A stretch of DNA of 64,000 bases from AC2028 sp002373595 (GCA_946616365.1 CAMOIX010000009.1:7869-71868), one strand, 5' to 3'. Shown: positions 54,248-63,423, counted from the first letter of the stretch. Numbers and translations: made by a program. Notes: generated by a model not told the origin, from the letters alone.

Positions 54248-55594
54248 ATGGGAAACACAGCTAAAGGAATCGTAGAAAGACCCAGAACAACCTGTGCACA
54301 GGGTGGAGCCCTCGCAACACTTTCCTCATTACCGGGAGTCGTTGCCATCTCCCATGCTGCGGAAGGATGTTCCGGAAATCTTGCCGGATCCATCGGAACT
54401 CTTTCCGGTTATAACGGAGAAGGGTATTGCGGAGGAACGCAGATCCCATCAAGTGCGGTCAGAGAAAGAAACGTAGTATTCGGAGGAACCGACAGATTAA
54501 GACAGGAGATAAAATCTGCGCAGGAACTTCTGGAGGCGGAGCTCTTCGTAGTCGTCACAGGATGCATGACCGAGATAATAGGAGATGATGTGCAGGCGGT
54601 GGTGGATGAATTCACCGATGCGGAAACACCGGTCATAGGAATAAACACACCAAGTTTTGAGGGTGATGCTTATACAGGTTATGAACTTGTCCTTAAGGGA
54701 GTATTTAATAATTATATTCCAGAATCTTTGGAGAAGGATCCCAAGCTCGTAAATGTTTTCGGACTTATCCCCAACTTCGATCCTTCATACAGGGGAGATC
54801 TTGAGGAGATAAAAAGACTTCTTGAAAGCGTGGGGCTGAAGGTCAATACATTCTTCACTCCGGATCAGACCTTTGACAATATACTAAGTGCTTCAAAAGC
54901 ATCCTTAAACATTCATTTCTCCAAAGTCTGGGGAGTGGATTTTGAAAAAGGATTTGAAGACAAATTCGACATTCCCCACTGGATCACCGATCTTCCTATC
55001 GGTTCGGTACAGAGCACGGCGTTCTTAAGAGAACTTGCCGAGCATATCGATATCGATAAGGATCTTGTTGAGAAGGTGATAGAGCGCGAGGAAGAGAGAT
55101 ACTACAACTATTTCATCAAGACTCTGGATCTTGTGATCAACTCACAGTTCTTCTATTACGGAGCAACGGTGACAAATTCCAATTACGCAATCCCTCTTGC
55201 AAAATTCCTGAAGCATGAACTCGGATGGAAGGTTGACGATGTGTTTGTTACTGATCTTCTCACAAAGCCCAGGGCAAAGAAATTCGAAGAAGCATTCAAG
55301 CTTTCGGAAGCACCCGGGGAACTGATAAGAGAGAGCGATACCAAACAGATAGCGTGGGCACTTAACAAAAGACATGCAAGGAATCAGGGCCAGAGATATT
55401 TCGACCAGCACGGACCGCTCTTTGTTGTGGGAAGTTCACTTGAGAAATTCGCAGCCCAGGATATCGGAGCTTTATACTTTGCAGTTTCATATCCCGTATA
55501 TAACAGAGTCATTACCTACAGAGGTTATTCAGGATATAACGGCGGACTTAATCTGTTGTCTGATCTTATAAGCGTACCTGTTTCCGGAAGATAG
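54248..55594 (+). CDS. Nitrogenase-like component 1, NifK-type subunit
   Basis: A 448-residue member of the oxidoreductase/nitrogenase component 1 family. The three P-cluster cysteines of the beta type are present: Cys16 (RTTCAQGG), Cys41 (AAEGCSGNL) and Cys106 (VVTGCMTEIIGDD), with spacing close to NifK. The IPSSAVRERNVVFGG segment matches the NifK strand before VFGG. The N-terminus is much shorter than NifK. It is placed before the D-like gene, the reverse of nifDK. With the 511-residue partner it should form the catalytic heterotetramer. Confidence 0.9.
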   Translation: MGNTAKGIVERPRTTCAQGGALATLSSLPGVVAISHAAEGCSGNLAGSIGTLSGYNGEGYCGGTQIPSSAVRERNVVFGGTDRLRQEIKSAQELLEAELFVVVTGCMTEIIGDDVQAVVDEFTDAETPVIGINTPSFEGDAYTGYELVLKGVFNNYIPESLEKDPKLVNVFGLIPNFDPSYRGDLEEIKRLLESVGLKVNTFFTPDQTFDNILSASKASLNIHFSKVWGVDFEKGFEDKFDIPHWITDLPIGSVQSTAFLRELAEHIDIDKDLVEKVIEREEERYYNYFIKTLDLVINSQFFYYGATVTNSNYAIPLAKFLKHELGWKVDDVFVTDLLTKPRAKKFEEAFKLSEAPGELIRESDTKQIAWALNKRHARNQGQRYFDQHGPLFVVGSSLEKFAAQDIGALYFAVSYPVYNRVITYRGYSGYNGGLNLLSDLISVPVSGR

Positions 55595-55602
55595 GAGGAA
55601 TT

Positions 55603-57138
55603 ATGAGCGAGATTGAAAACAAATATGTAGAAAAAGCAATACCTCCTACCAGAGAGGAGAGACTTGAAGCCACCGATGCATATCACGGCTGCAGCTGCGA
55701 TCTGCTTGAATGTTCCAAGAACTGCTGCCTCAAGGGCAGAGACAGGGATTTCTGGCAGGGTAGCTCTTCATGCCAGATGTTCCTTTCCATCATGATGTCA
55801 GCACCTGTCGAAAACTCTGTACTGATCATGCACGGACCCGTGGGATGCGGACACCAGCTTCACATCCAGACATTCTCCACCACAAACGGCAAGAATGTCA
55901 GAGGCCTTGCTCCAAAGCCTGTAAACTGGCTCTCCACAAATCTTTCCACCACGGAGATCGTAAACGGCGGTGAAAAGAAGTTAAGAGAAGCGATAGAGTA
56001 TGCGGACAGGACCTTCAGACCGGAATTCATCTTCGTTCTTTCCACATGTGCACCCAACATAATAGGTGACGATGTCGAAAAGATCGTATCCGATGAGAGC
56101 AAGGTGGTATCTGCACAGGTTACCGCGATTCACTGCCCCGGTTTCAGATCAAAGTATGTTTCAAGCGCATATGATGCTTTCTATCATTCACTTATCAGGC
56201 ATGTGCAGCTTGAGCCCATAGAGTACAAAGACTATGTTCCTCTGAATCCCGCGGATCCCAATTCCGGATTCCTGGCTGCAGGATACGAATACAAGAAAAA
56301 ATACACCGTAAACGTCATGACTCTGGAATCCATGGGTGCCCAGGATGAAGCGGAGCTTACAAGGATACTGAACGGACTTAACTTAAATGTAAATGTTCTT
56401 CCGGAGTACAGCAATGCAGATAAGATCAGATTTGTGTCAGAGTCGGCTCTTAATGTCAGCCTTTGCTGGATGCATGACGATTACTTTGTCAAATACCTGA
56501 AGGATAAATATGGTGTCCCTTATTATATGGGAATGCCTCTCGGACTTAAGGCCACAAGAAAGTGGCTTGTGGATATCGGAGAGCATTTCGGCCTAAAGGC
56601 GGAAGCGGAAAGACTTGCAGTCTATGAGGAAAAGCTGGTCCTTGAAGCGATAGCGCCCTTCAAGGAGAAGCTTAAGGGAAAGAGAGTCATGATTTCCGGA
56701 GGCGCGGTAAGAAGCGCGGTTGAAGCATCCCTTATCCATGATGACCTCGGAATGGAGATCGTATCCGTCATCGGACTTTTGTATGACTCAAATGCGGAGC
56801 CTTCATTCGAAGAGCTTACAAAGGATCATCCGGATGTTCCGGTAGTCATAAGCGATCAGCCCTATGAATTCGTAAATCAGGTTAAGACCTATAAGCCGGA
56901 TATCGTGCTCTGCCACGCAAACGGTCTTACCGAGCCCGCAAAGGCAGGTGCGGTAACCGTTCCCGAATTCGATATCGGAGGAGCGTACTTCGGATATAAC
57001 GGAGTGTTCCAGGTAGCAAGGCAGCTGACCTTTGCTCTTGAGAACGACTCATATGTAAAGGAAGTATCCAAGCACGTTAAATTCCCTTATAAGAAATCAT
57101 GGTATGAAAAAGATCCTTTTGCATACCTTAAAAATTAA
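55603..57138 (+). CDS. Nitrogenase-like component 1, NifD-type subunit
   Basis: A 511-residue catalytic-subunit homologue. P-cluster cysteines are Cys57, Cys82 (HGPVGCGHQ) and Cys149 (STCAPNIIGDD), with NifD-like spacing. Cys288 (LNVSLCWMHDDYF) aligns with the cofactor ligand Cys275. The residue matching cofactor ligand His442 is Phe463 (GGAYFGYNG). Counting from shared anchors, NifD Val70, Arg96, Gln191 and His195 become Met65, Thr90, Val186 and Tyr190. So a cofactor is probably bound, but dinitrogen reduction is very unlikely. The N-terminus has an extra cysteine group (Cys30, 32, 37, 41, 42). Methylthio-alkane reductase (MarD) is the nearest described functional analogue I can name; equivalence is inference. 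Confidence 0.9.
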   Translation: MSEIENKYVEKAIPPTREERLEATDAYHGCSCDLLECSKNCCLKGRDRDFWQGSSSCQMFLSIMMSAPVENSVLIMHGPVGCGHQLHIQTFSTTNGKNVRGLAPKPVNWLSTNLSTTEIVNGGEKKLREAIEYADRTFRPEFIFVLSTCAPNIIGDDVEKIVSDESKVVSAQVTAIHCPGFRSKYVSSAYDAFYHSLIRHVQLEPIEYKDYVPLNPADPNSGFLAAGYEYKKKYTVNVMTLESMGAQDEAELTRILNGLNLNVNVLPEYSNADKIRFVSESALNVSLCWMHDDYFVKYLKDKYGVPYYMGMPLGLKATRKWLVDIGEHFGLKAEAERLAVYEEKLVLEAIAPFKEKLKGKRVMISGGAVRSAVEASLIHDDLGMEIVSVIGLLYDSNAEPSFEELTKDHPDVPVVISDQPYEFVNQVKTYKPDIVLCHANGLTEPAKAGAVTVPEFDIGGAYFGYNGVFQVARQLTFALENDSYVKEVSKHVKFPYKKSWYEKDPFAYLKN

Positions 57139-57158
57139 TACATGGGAGGAGATATAAA

Positions 57159-58283
57159 ATGAAAAGAACATCTAAGTTAAAGTTACTCGCTTTGTTTACG
57201 ACCGGAATATTGCTCCTTTCCGGCTGCGGTGCAGCAGGAAATCAAGGATCGGACTCATCATCCAACGGTCGTCCCCTGGGAGCGGCAGAAGGTGTCGTTG
57301 TCAATGAAGAAGGACTTCTCGATTATTCCGCACTCAGCGAAGAACAGCTCACCGCTCTTTATAAGAAAGAAGCAGCATACGGCCAGACTATAACCGTCAA
57401 TTACACCGGTTCCCTTTGCCCCGTTGCGCTTCCCGTTGCAAAGTATCTCGGATTTGTTGAGGATGAAGGCATCAGCTCATTTGAATTCGTTCAGATCTCA
57501 GGTGATGCCGCAAGAGATGCACTTGCATCAGGCAATCTCAACGTTGCCATTGGCTTTCTTTCTGACTGGCTCCTTTATTATCAGAACGGAGAAGAGGTTG
57601 TAAGTACTCTTGCACTTCACTCCGGATGCGCTTCGGCAGCAGTTTTGAGCGATTCTGATTACACCGGATTTGAGAAGGGTATGAGGATCGGCGTAGCAGG
57701 AGGGATCGGTGGAATCTTCCATAACATCGGACTCAGATTCATCAATCATGACGGATTCAACACCGATGACTTTACCTGGGTAGCACTTGATGCCGGAACA
57801 CTCCTCGCAGCACTTCAGGAGGGACAGGTAGATGTGATCATAGCCAGCGATGAACTTATATATAACTTTGTAGAAGAAGGCTACACCAAGGTCATCCGTT
57901 CCCAGGACTATGATCCCGATTTCGAGAATGAGGTATGCTGCTCACTCGGATTCAGCAAGGATTTCGTAGAGAAGAACCCCGTTACCGTATATAAGATCAC
58001 AAGAGCTGTCTACAGAGCTTCCAAGTGGCTTGCGGAGAGCGAGGATAATCGCGCACAGGCAGTAGATCTCCTTCTCGATAAGCAGTACATCTCAACAACC
58101 AGAGAGATGGGAATAAAACTCATCAACCTTCTCCACTACGGATTCGGAACCGGGGAGATGATAGCAACCACCAATGTCATCGGACAGGAGTATAAGGATC
58201 TGGGACTTCTTCCTTCGGATTTCGACCTTTCCAATGCAGAAGAGCAGTTCCTTGTGAAATATGATCTTACGAAAATAGAGTAA
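57159..58283 (+). CDS. SsuA/NMT1-type substrate-binding lipoprotein
   Basis: A 374-residue ABC importer lipoprotein. The signal peptide ends in LLLSGC (lipidated Cys23). The mature protein has an NMT1/SsuA-like fold with features such as ALASGNLNVAIGF, ALDAGTLLAALQEGQVDVI and VEKNPVTVYKITRAVYRASKWL. Relatives bind sulfonates, taurine, pyrimidines or nitrate. Its place in a sulfur-linked operon favours an organosulfur ligand. It is followed by matching permease and ATPase genes, so the importer is complete. Confidence 0.9.
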   Translation: MKRTSKLKLLALFTTGILLLSGCGAAGNQGSDSSSNGRPLGAAEGVVVNEEGLLDYSALSEEQLTALYKKEAAYGQTITVNYTGSLCPVALPVAKYLGFVEDEGISSFEFVQISGDAARDALASGNLNVAIGFLSDWLLYYQNGEEVVSTLALHSGCASAAVLSDSDYTGFEKGMRIGVAGGIGGIFHNIGLRFINHDGFNTDDFTWVALDAGTLLAALQEGQVDVIIASDELIYNFVEEGYTKVIRSQDYDPDFENEVCCSLGFSKDFVEKNPVTVYKITRAVYRASKWLAESEDNRAQAVDLLLDKQYISTTREMGIKLINLLHYGFGTGEMIATTNVIGQEYKDLGLLPSDFDLSNAEEQFLVKYDLTKIE

Positions 58284-58300
58284 GCACGGAGATATGAGAA

Positions 58301-59329
58301 ATGGCAGAACAGACTGAGATCAAGAACAAGAATATATCGGAAAGAGAACTATCGATCCTCGAACAGAAGGACCTGACCAAAAGAGACAGATTCTTAAGAA
58401 GAGTCACGATATTCCTGCCCCTTATCTTCTCGGTGCTCCATCTTCTTGAGCATCTGTATTACCCCGGGGCAAAGGCCTTCAAGCCTTCGGCAGTCTATGC
58501 GGGACTGATCGGTCTGTTCGTCATATTCAATGCCGTAAGGGTGGTATTATCCTATTTGTCCTTCAGGGCATATGAGAAGGTAAGGTTTAAGAGTGCATTA
58601 TATACCGCCATGGCGATCCTGCTCATGGCTTACGATATGGCAACACTCAAATACGGTATCCTTGCACTTCCATATTTCCCGTGGATAGGAAGAGTTCTGG
58701 ATGCAATGGTATCGGACAGAGACAAGCTCTGGGAATGTGTATATCACTCATTAAAGCTTCTGTTCACCGGGTATTTTGCGGGAGTATCCATTGGCCTTGC
58801 ATGCGGAATACTGGCAGGATGGTCCAAGAGAGTGAATTACTGGGTTCAGCCCATCATCAAGGTGCTTGGTGCGATTCCCACAACAACATACATGCCTATT
58901 GTCATGATTCTTGCTTCATCGCTTTTTGGAGGAGCTGCCTTTCTTATAGGACTCGGTGTGTGGTTCCCGGTGACCATATCTGCGATGACAGGCGTACAGA
59001 ATGTGCAGAAGCACTATTATGAAGCAGCCGAGACCCTTGGAACCGGAAAGTTCGGTATCCTTACAAGAGTCGTTATCCCCGCATCAATGCCGGGCATCTT
59101 TACAGGTCTTACACAGGGGATGAGCATTGCCTGCATTACTCTGGTGGTGGCAGAGATGATGGGAGTCGAGGCCGGACTCGGATGGTATATCAACTGGCAG
59201 AAGGGCTGGGGTGATTTTACCAAGATGTACGGTGCGATCATTTTGATCTGTATCACTTTCATTCTTGTTAATTCACTGCTGGAATTCATAAGAAAAAGAG
59301 TGCTTCGCTGGCAGGACGGAGGTATATGA
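58301..59329 (+). CDS. SsuC/TauC-type ABC permease
   Basis: A 342-residue inner-membrane permease. Extra N-terminal helices precede the BPD_transp_1 domain (from about residue 145). The EAA loop is typical: EAAETLGTGKFGILTRVVIPASMPGIFTGLTQGM (about 245-278). Belongs with the lipoprotein upstream and the ATPase downstream (4-bp overlap). The N-terminal region of about 140 residues with three hydrophobic segments is longer than in SsuC. Confidence 0.9.
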   Translation: MAEQTEIKNKNISERELSILEQKDLTKRDRFLRRVTIFLPLIFSVLHLLEHLYYPGAKAFKPSAVYAGLIGLFVIFNAVRVVLSYLSFRAYEKVRFKSALYTAMAILLMAYDMATLKYGILALPYFPWIGRVLDAMVSDRDKLWECVYHSLKLLFTGYFAGVSIGLACGILAGWSKRVNYWVQPIIKVLGAIPTTTYMPIVMILASSLFGGAAFLIGLGVWFPVTISAMTGVQNVQKHYYEAAETLGTGKFGILTRVVIPASMPGIFTGLTQGMSIACITLVVAEMMGVEAGLGWYINWQKGWGDFTKMYGAIILICITFILVNSLLEFIRKRVLRWQDGGI

Positions 59330-60120
59330 TGGCAGTTGGTAATATAGAGATCAAGGACGTATCAAAGATCTTCAGAAGAAGTGAAGAGGAACAGACTCTC
59401 ACAGCGCTGGATCATATCAACCTGTCAATTGAGCCGGGAGAGTTCGTCTCAATAGTAGGTGCCAGCGGATGCGGTAAATCCACCATGCTCAGGATAATCG
59501 CAGGACTTGAAAAGCCCACCTTAGGCGAAGCAACCTGTGACGGACAGCCTGTTATCGGAACCAGTGAAAAAAGAGGACTTGTTTTCCAGAATCACGCATT
59601 GTTTCCGTGGCTTACGGTCTGGGACAATATCATGTTCGGACTCAAGTCCACGGGAAAGCTTAAGGACAAAGAAAAAACAGACCTTGCCGAAAGACTGTTA
59701 AAACAGGTCGGTCTCGAGAAATTCAAAAGGACATATCCCAATCAGTTATCCGGAGGAATGAGCCAGAGAGTCGCACTTGTCAGGGCTCTTGCAAATGAAC
59801 CTGATGTGCTTCTTTTGGATGAACCACTGGGAGCGCTTGATGCATTCACCAGAATGAGCATCCAGGATGCGCTTATAGATCTTTGGAAGTTGGAAGAAAA
59901 CACAATGGTGCTCATCACTCACGATGTGGACGAGGCTATCTACCTGTCCCAGAGAGTCATCATCATGTCACCGAGACCCGGAAGAGTCATCGAAAATCTG
60001 AAGATCGAGCTTCCTTATCCGAGAAACAGAAGTGACAAGAACTTTACATATTACAGAAATCATATTCTTGAAAAGCTTGATCTTGCTCATCAGGAAGAAG
60101 ATATCGAGTATATGATCTGA
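59326..60120 (+). CDS. SsuB/TauB-type ABC ATPase
   Basis: A 264-residue ATPase of the nitrate/sulfonate/taurine class. Walker A is GASGCGKST, the Q-loop is FQNHALFPW, the signature is LSGGMSQRVALVRAL, Walker B is VLLLDEPLGALD, and the H-loop is LITHDVDEA. It completes the importer with the two genes upstream and overlaps the permease gene by 4 bp. Confidence 0.93.
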   Translation: MMAVGNIEIKDVSKIFRRSEEEQTLTALDHINLSIEPGEFVSIVGASGCGKSTMLRIIAGLEKPTLGEATCDGQPVIGTSEKRGLVFQNHALFPWLTVWDNIMFGLKSTGKLKDKEKTDLAERLLKQVGLEKFKRTYPNQLSGGMSQRVALVRALANEPDVLLLDEPLGALDAFTRMSIQDALIDLWKLEENTMVLITHDVDEAIYLSQRVIIMSPRPGRVIENLKIELPYPRNRSDKNFTYYRNHILEKLDLAHQEEDIEYMI

Positions 60121-60152
60121 TGTTATGACGGTATCGTCGGGAGAAATCGAAT

Positions 60153-60563
60153 ATGAAAAATAAACTGACCGCAGCTGTGATAGTGATATTGGGATTGCTT
60201 GTTGCAATAGGACCTAAAACCATCTTCCCTGTCTGCCCTGCCGGAGAGATGAAGATGAGATGCTTCACCACCGCCAATGCGGAATTGGCAGTAGGTATCA
60301 TCGGTGCAGTCATCGGAATTGCTTTGTTCGTTATTAAGGATAAAAAGCTCGGGATAATGCTGTCTGCGGCAGAGGCAGTGATCGGACTTTTCGTGGTGCT
60401 CATCCCCGCAGTGATCATAGGTGTCTGCGGAAATGCGATGATGCACTGCGTTACCGTAACAAGACCTGCACTCATAGTGATCGGGATCATCCTGGTGATA
60501 GTATCCCTGATAAATATTTTGCTGTTCCTTCGTGATATCAGTATCGAAAAGAAAACAAGGTAA
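60153..60563 (+). CDS. DUF4418 membrane protein
   Basis: A 136-residue protein with four hydrophobic segments. The family's cysteines are present in two groups, FPVCPAGEMKMRC (about 26-38) and VCGNAMMHC (about 90-98), both at likely membrane-surface positions together with Met and His. Such spacing suggests a metal or thiol function; none is established. DUF4418 genes often lie beside an FtsX-like permease and an ABC ATPase, as here. The gene starts 32 bases after the importer ATPase. Confidence 0.82.
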   Translation: MKNKLTAAVIVILGLLVAIGPKTIFPVCPAGEMKMRCFTTANAELAVGIIGAVIGIALFVIKDKKLGIMLSAAEAVIGLFVVLIPAVIIGVCGNAMMHCVTVTRPALIVIGIILVIVSLINILLFLRDISIEKKTR

Positions 60564-60569
60564 AAAGTT

Positions 60570-61775
60570 TTGAAGATAAGAGAAGTTGCAATAAAAAAGA
60601 TCATATACGGCTCCACAGGTGCATTCGTGGTCCTGGCATTCGCACTTCTTTTATCTTTTACCTTTTTTGCGGGACGCATACTTGAGTCGAGCCTTTCTGA
60701 CGGAGCGGATAAACTCCGGGAAAGACTCGGAGCGGATATGGCTGTAGTGCCGAAGGGCTCCGAAGACAGCTATCAGGGCATAATCTTGAGCGGTGAACCT
60801 GTAGAGTGCTCCATGGATAGAAGCATTGAGAACAATCTAAAAGGCATGGACGGTGTCGAGAAAGTGACACCGGTGATATATCTTGCAAGTCTCAATGCAT
60901 CCTGCTGCAGCGTTCCGATCCAGATCATAGGATACGATCCGGAGACCGATTTTGTCACATCCCCCTGGATTTCTGACGAATATACCACGGGTGAGGCTGA
61001 CGGTGATATGGTGGTGGGTTACAATATAGCCCTTGACGTTGAAGGAACTCTCACCTTCTTCGGAAGAACCTATACGGTAAAAGCCAGGTTAAATAAAACC
61101 GGTACCGCAATGGATAAGTCCGTATATGTGACCTTTGACGTAATGGACATACTTCTGGCAGACGCCCGCGAAAAGGGAGTTGAGTTCGGAGAGGGATCTT
61201 CGGAGGGACTGTCCGACAGATATGTCTCGGCATTCCTGATACGGACCGAAGAGGGAGCGGATCCCGATCTCATAGCCGGAAGGATATTAAGATACGGAAA
61301 CGTCGGAGTGGTCCAGAGTAAGAATATGATCTCCTCAGTTACAGGAGGCATAGGTTTTATATCCAAGATCATAAGGATCATCACCATATCCGTGATAGCG
61401 ATAGTTGTTCTTGTCACGGCGATCTTAAGTATGTTCAGGGCCCAGACCAGAAGAAAAGAATGGGCAGTGCTCAGGATGATGGGTGCTTCGCAAAGCTGGA
61501 TACTCAGGCTCATCCTTACGGAAAATCTTCTCGTATCGTTTGCCGGTGCGATCTTCGGTATCCTGCTGGCGGCTCTTGTGATATTCCCCTTCAGCAGGTT
61601 TATCGCTGAGCAGATAGAGCTTCCCTATTACGGCCCGGGTGGCCTGAAGGTGGTGCTCATAGCACTTGCGGCTCTTGCCGTCACCCTTGTGGCCGGTGCA
61701 ATCCCTGCCATATTTGCGGGTACCAAGGCTGCCGGGACTGATTGCTATGTACTGATGCGCGATGGAGAAAACTGA
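60570..61775 (+). CDS. FtsX/MacB-type ABC permease
   Basis: A 401-residue permease of the FtsX/MacB class: an N-terminal helix (about 12-33), a large extracytoplasmic domain (about 35-260) and three C-terminal helices (about 266-290, 315-345, 360-385). It starts at TTG, six bases after the DUF4418 stop, with only a weak AAGG site. Such permeases move lipids or lipoproteins, or transmit mechanical force across the membrane. It pairs with the ATPase that begins at its stop codon (TGATG). Its relation to the nitrogenase-like enzyme is unknown. Confidence 0.87.
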   Translation: MKIREVAIKKIIYGSTGAFVVLAFALLLSFTFFAGRILESSLSDGADKLRERLGADMAVVPKGSEDSYQGIILSGEPVECSMDRSIENNLKGMDGVEKVTPVIYLASLNASCCSVPIQIIGYDPETDFVTSPWISDEYTTGEADGDMVVGYNIALDVEGTLTFFGRTYTVKARLNKTGTAMDKSVYVTFDVMDILLADAREKGVEFGEGSSEGLSDRYVSAFLIRTEEGADPDLIAGRILRYGNVGVVQSKNMISSVTGGIGFISKIIRIITISVIAIVVLVTAILSMFRAQTRRKEWAVLRMMGASQSWILRLILTENLLVSFAGAIFGILLAALVIFPFSRFIAEQIELPYYGPGGLKVVLIALAALAVTLVAGAIPAIFAGTKAAGTDCYVLMRDGEN

Positions 61776-62527
61776 TGGCTATCGAATCCGGGAATCTGGT
61801 AAAACAGTATACAAGGAGAAACAGGACCTTCCGTGCGGTTGATGATGTCAGCATATCGATCCCCGAGGGAAAGATAGTGGTGGTCAGCGGAAGTTCCGGA
61901 AGCGGGAAGAGCACACTTTTAAATATCCTGTCGGGAATGATACGTCCCGATGAGGGGAATGTTCTAATAGAAGGCAAAGATCTTGCGGGACTTAGTGTCA
62001 GGGAAAGAGATATGCTCCGCGGTAAGAAGATCGGGATAGTTCCCCAGGTCCAGAGTCTCATCGGAGGCCTTACAGTAAGGGAAAATATCGTACTGCAGGG
62101 GACTTTTTCCGGGAAAAAGAGTGAGAGTTCTTCAGACGATGTCCGTATCTACGCCGAACTGCTTGGGATAGAGGAGCTTCTGGATGTTTTTCCCAACAGT
62201 CTCTCCGGAGGCGAAATGAAGCGCGTAGCGGTGGCAAGAGCCATTACGGGTGACCATGAGTATATCTTTGCCGACGAGCCCACCGGAGAGCTTGATCCTG
62301 AAAATGCCGGAAAGATAATGGATGTGCTCAGGTCCCAGGCGGATTCGGGAAAGGGAGTTTTGCTGATAACCCATGACGAGCTCGTGGAGAGCAGGGCGGA
62401 TATCCTCTACAGCATGGCGGGAGGAAAAGTAACCCCGGTAATGACAAATACCGGGGATGTGGGTGATTCCCACCCACCATTACCCTTGAAGAGCCAAAAT
62501 GATCTTCTGAAAGGAGAACATTTATGA
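61775..62527 (+). CDS. LolD/MacB-type ABC ATPase
   Basis: A 250-residue ATPase from the ATG at 61775, which overlaps the permease stop. Walker A is GSSGSGKST, the Q-loop is VPQVQSL, the signature is LSGGEMKRVAVARAI, and Walker B is FADEPTGELDPE, a LolD/MacB hallmark. It is the motor of the preceding FtsX-like permease. It overlaps the LysR gene by 4 bp. Confidence 0.92.
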   Translation: MAIESGNLVKQYTRRNRTFRAVDDVSISIPEGKIVVVSGSSGSGKSTLLNILSGMIRPDEGNVLIEGKDLAGLSVRERDMLRGKKIGIVPQVQSLIGGLTVRENIVLQGTFSGKKSESSSDDVRIYAELLGIEELLDVFPNSLSGGEMKRVAVARAITGDHEYIFADEPTGELDPENAGKIMDVLRSQADSGKGVLLITHDELVESRADILYSMAGGKVTPVMTNTGDVGDSHPPLPLKSQNDLLKGEHL

Positions 62528-63423
62528 CCATACTGCAGCTAAAATACGTTATAGCCATCGATGAAGTATGTTCCATGCGGAAGGCGGCGGACAGACTGTA
62601 TGTCTCACAGCCCGGTCTTTCAAGCGCCGTAAGAGATCTTGAAAATGAACTTGGTATCCAGATCTTTGAAAGAGTACATAACGGTGTTGTCACCACTCCC
62701 GCCGGAGCGTCTTTTATTGCATATGCCAAGACTGCGGTAGAGCAGTTCGAGATCATTGAGAGCAAATATCTTGATTCGAAGAACGAAAAGCTCACATTTT
62801 CCGTTTCAATGCAGCATTACACCTTCGCGGTAAATGCATTCATAGAAACCGTGAAGAAGTTTGATCTTGAAGAGTACCAGTATTATATCAGGGAGACCCA
62901 GACCGGCGAGGTCATCGAGGATGTAAAAAACATGAGGAGCGAGATCGGTGTAATCGCACTCAGTGATTTTAACAAGAATACCTTCAAGAAGATTTTTGTG
63001 GATGCGTCCCTTGAATTTCATCAGCTTTTTACCAGGAATACTTACGTGTATCTTAAGAAGGACCATCCACTTGCAAAGAAGAAGGAGCTTTCGCTGGATG
63101 ATCTTAAGGACTACCCCTGCATGGTATTCGATCAGGGAGATTATAATTCCTTCTACTACAGGGAAGAGGCCCTTGCAACCTATGATTACAAGAAGGCAAT
63201 ATGCACCAACGAAAGAGCGACGTCCATAGAGCTGATGCTAGGACTTAACGGATATGCCGTAGGCGCCGCAATGCTTGGTGAAAGCCTTAATGCATCGGAT
63301 ATCAAGGTCATCAAGCTAAAGGAGCAGGAGATCTTAACCTTCGGATATATCATAAGAAAGGGAGCACAGCTCAGCGATATGGGCAAGCTCTTTGTAAAGA
63401 AGCTCAAGGAAAAAAGTAAATAA
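62524..63423 (+). CDS. LysR-family regulator
   Basis: A 299-residue LysR protein. The N-terminal helix-turn-helix is standard (MRKAADRLYVSQPGLSSAVRDLENELG, about residues 17-43), and a substrate-binding effector domain follows from about residue 90. It is the last gene of the operon, overlapping the ATPase gene by 4 bp, and is probably the operon's own regulator. Sulfur regulators of this family (CysB, CysL, CmbR) sense O-acetylserine, which would fit the cysK gene here. That link is inference. A terminator follows. Confidence 0.92.
   Translation: MTILQLKYVIAIDEVCSMRKAADRLYVSQPGLSSAVRDLENELGIQIFERVHNGVVTTPAGASFIAYAKTAVEQFEIIESKYLDSKNEKLTFSVSMQHYTFAVNAFIETVKKFDLEEYQYYIRETQTGEVIEDVKNMRSEIGVIALSDFNKNTFKKIFVDASLEFHQLFTRNTYVYLKKDHPLAKKKELSLDDLKDYPCMVFDQGDYNSFYYREEALATYDYKKAICTNERATSIELMLGLNGYAVGAAMLGESLNASDIKVIKLKEQEILTFGYIIRKGAQLSDMGKLFVKKLKEKSK

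Noticed and set aside
51130..57138. Interpretation as a genuine nitrogen-fixation cluster
   Set aside because: NifE/NifN and auxiliary genes are missing, the D-like subunit lacks the nitrogen-reduction residues, and the context is sulfur-related.
51130..57138. Interpretation as protochlorophyllide reductase or CfbCD (F430) type enzymes
   Set aside because: Those lack the cofactor cysteine and do not need NifB; both are present here.
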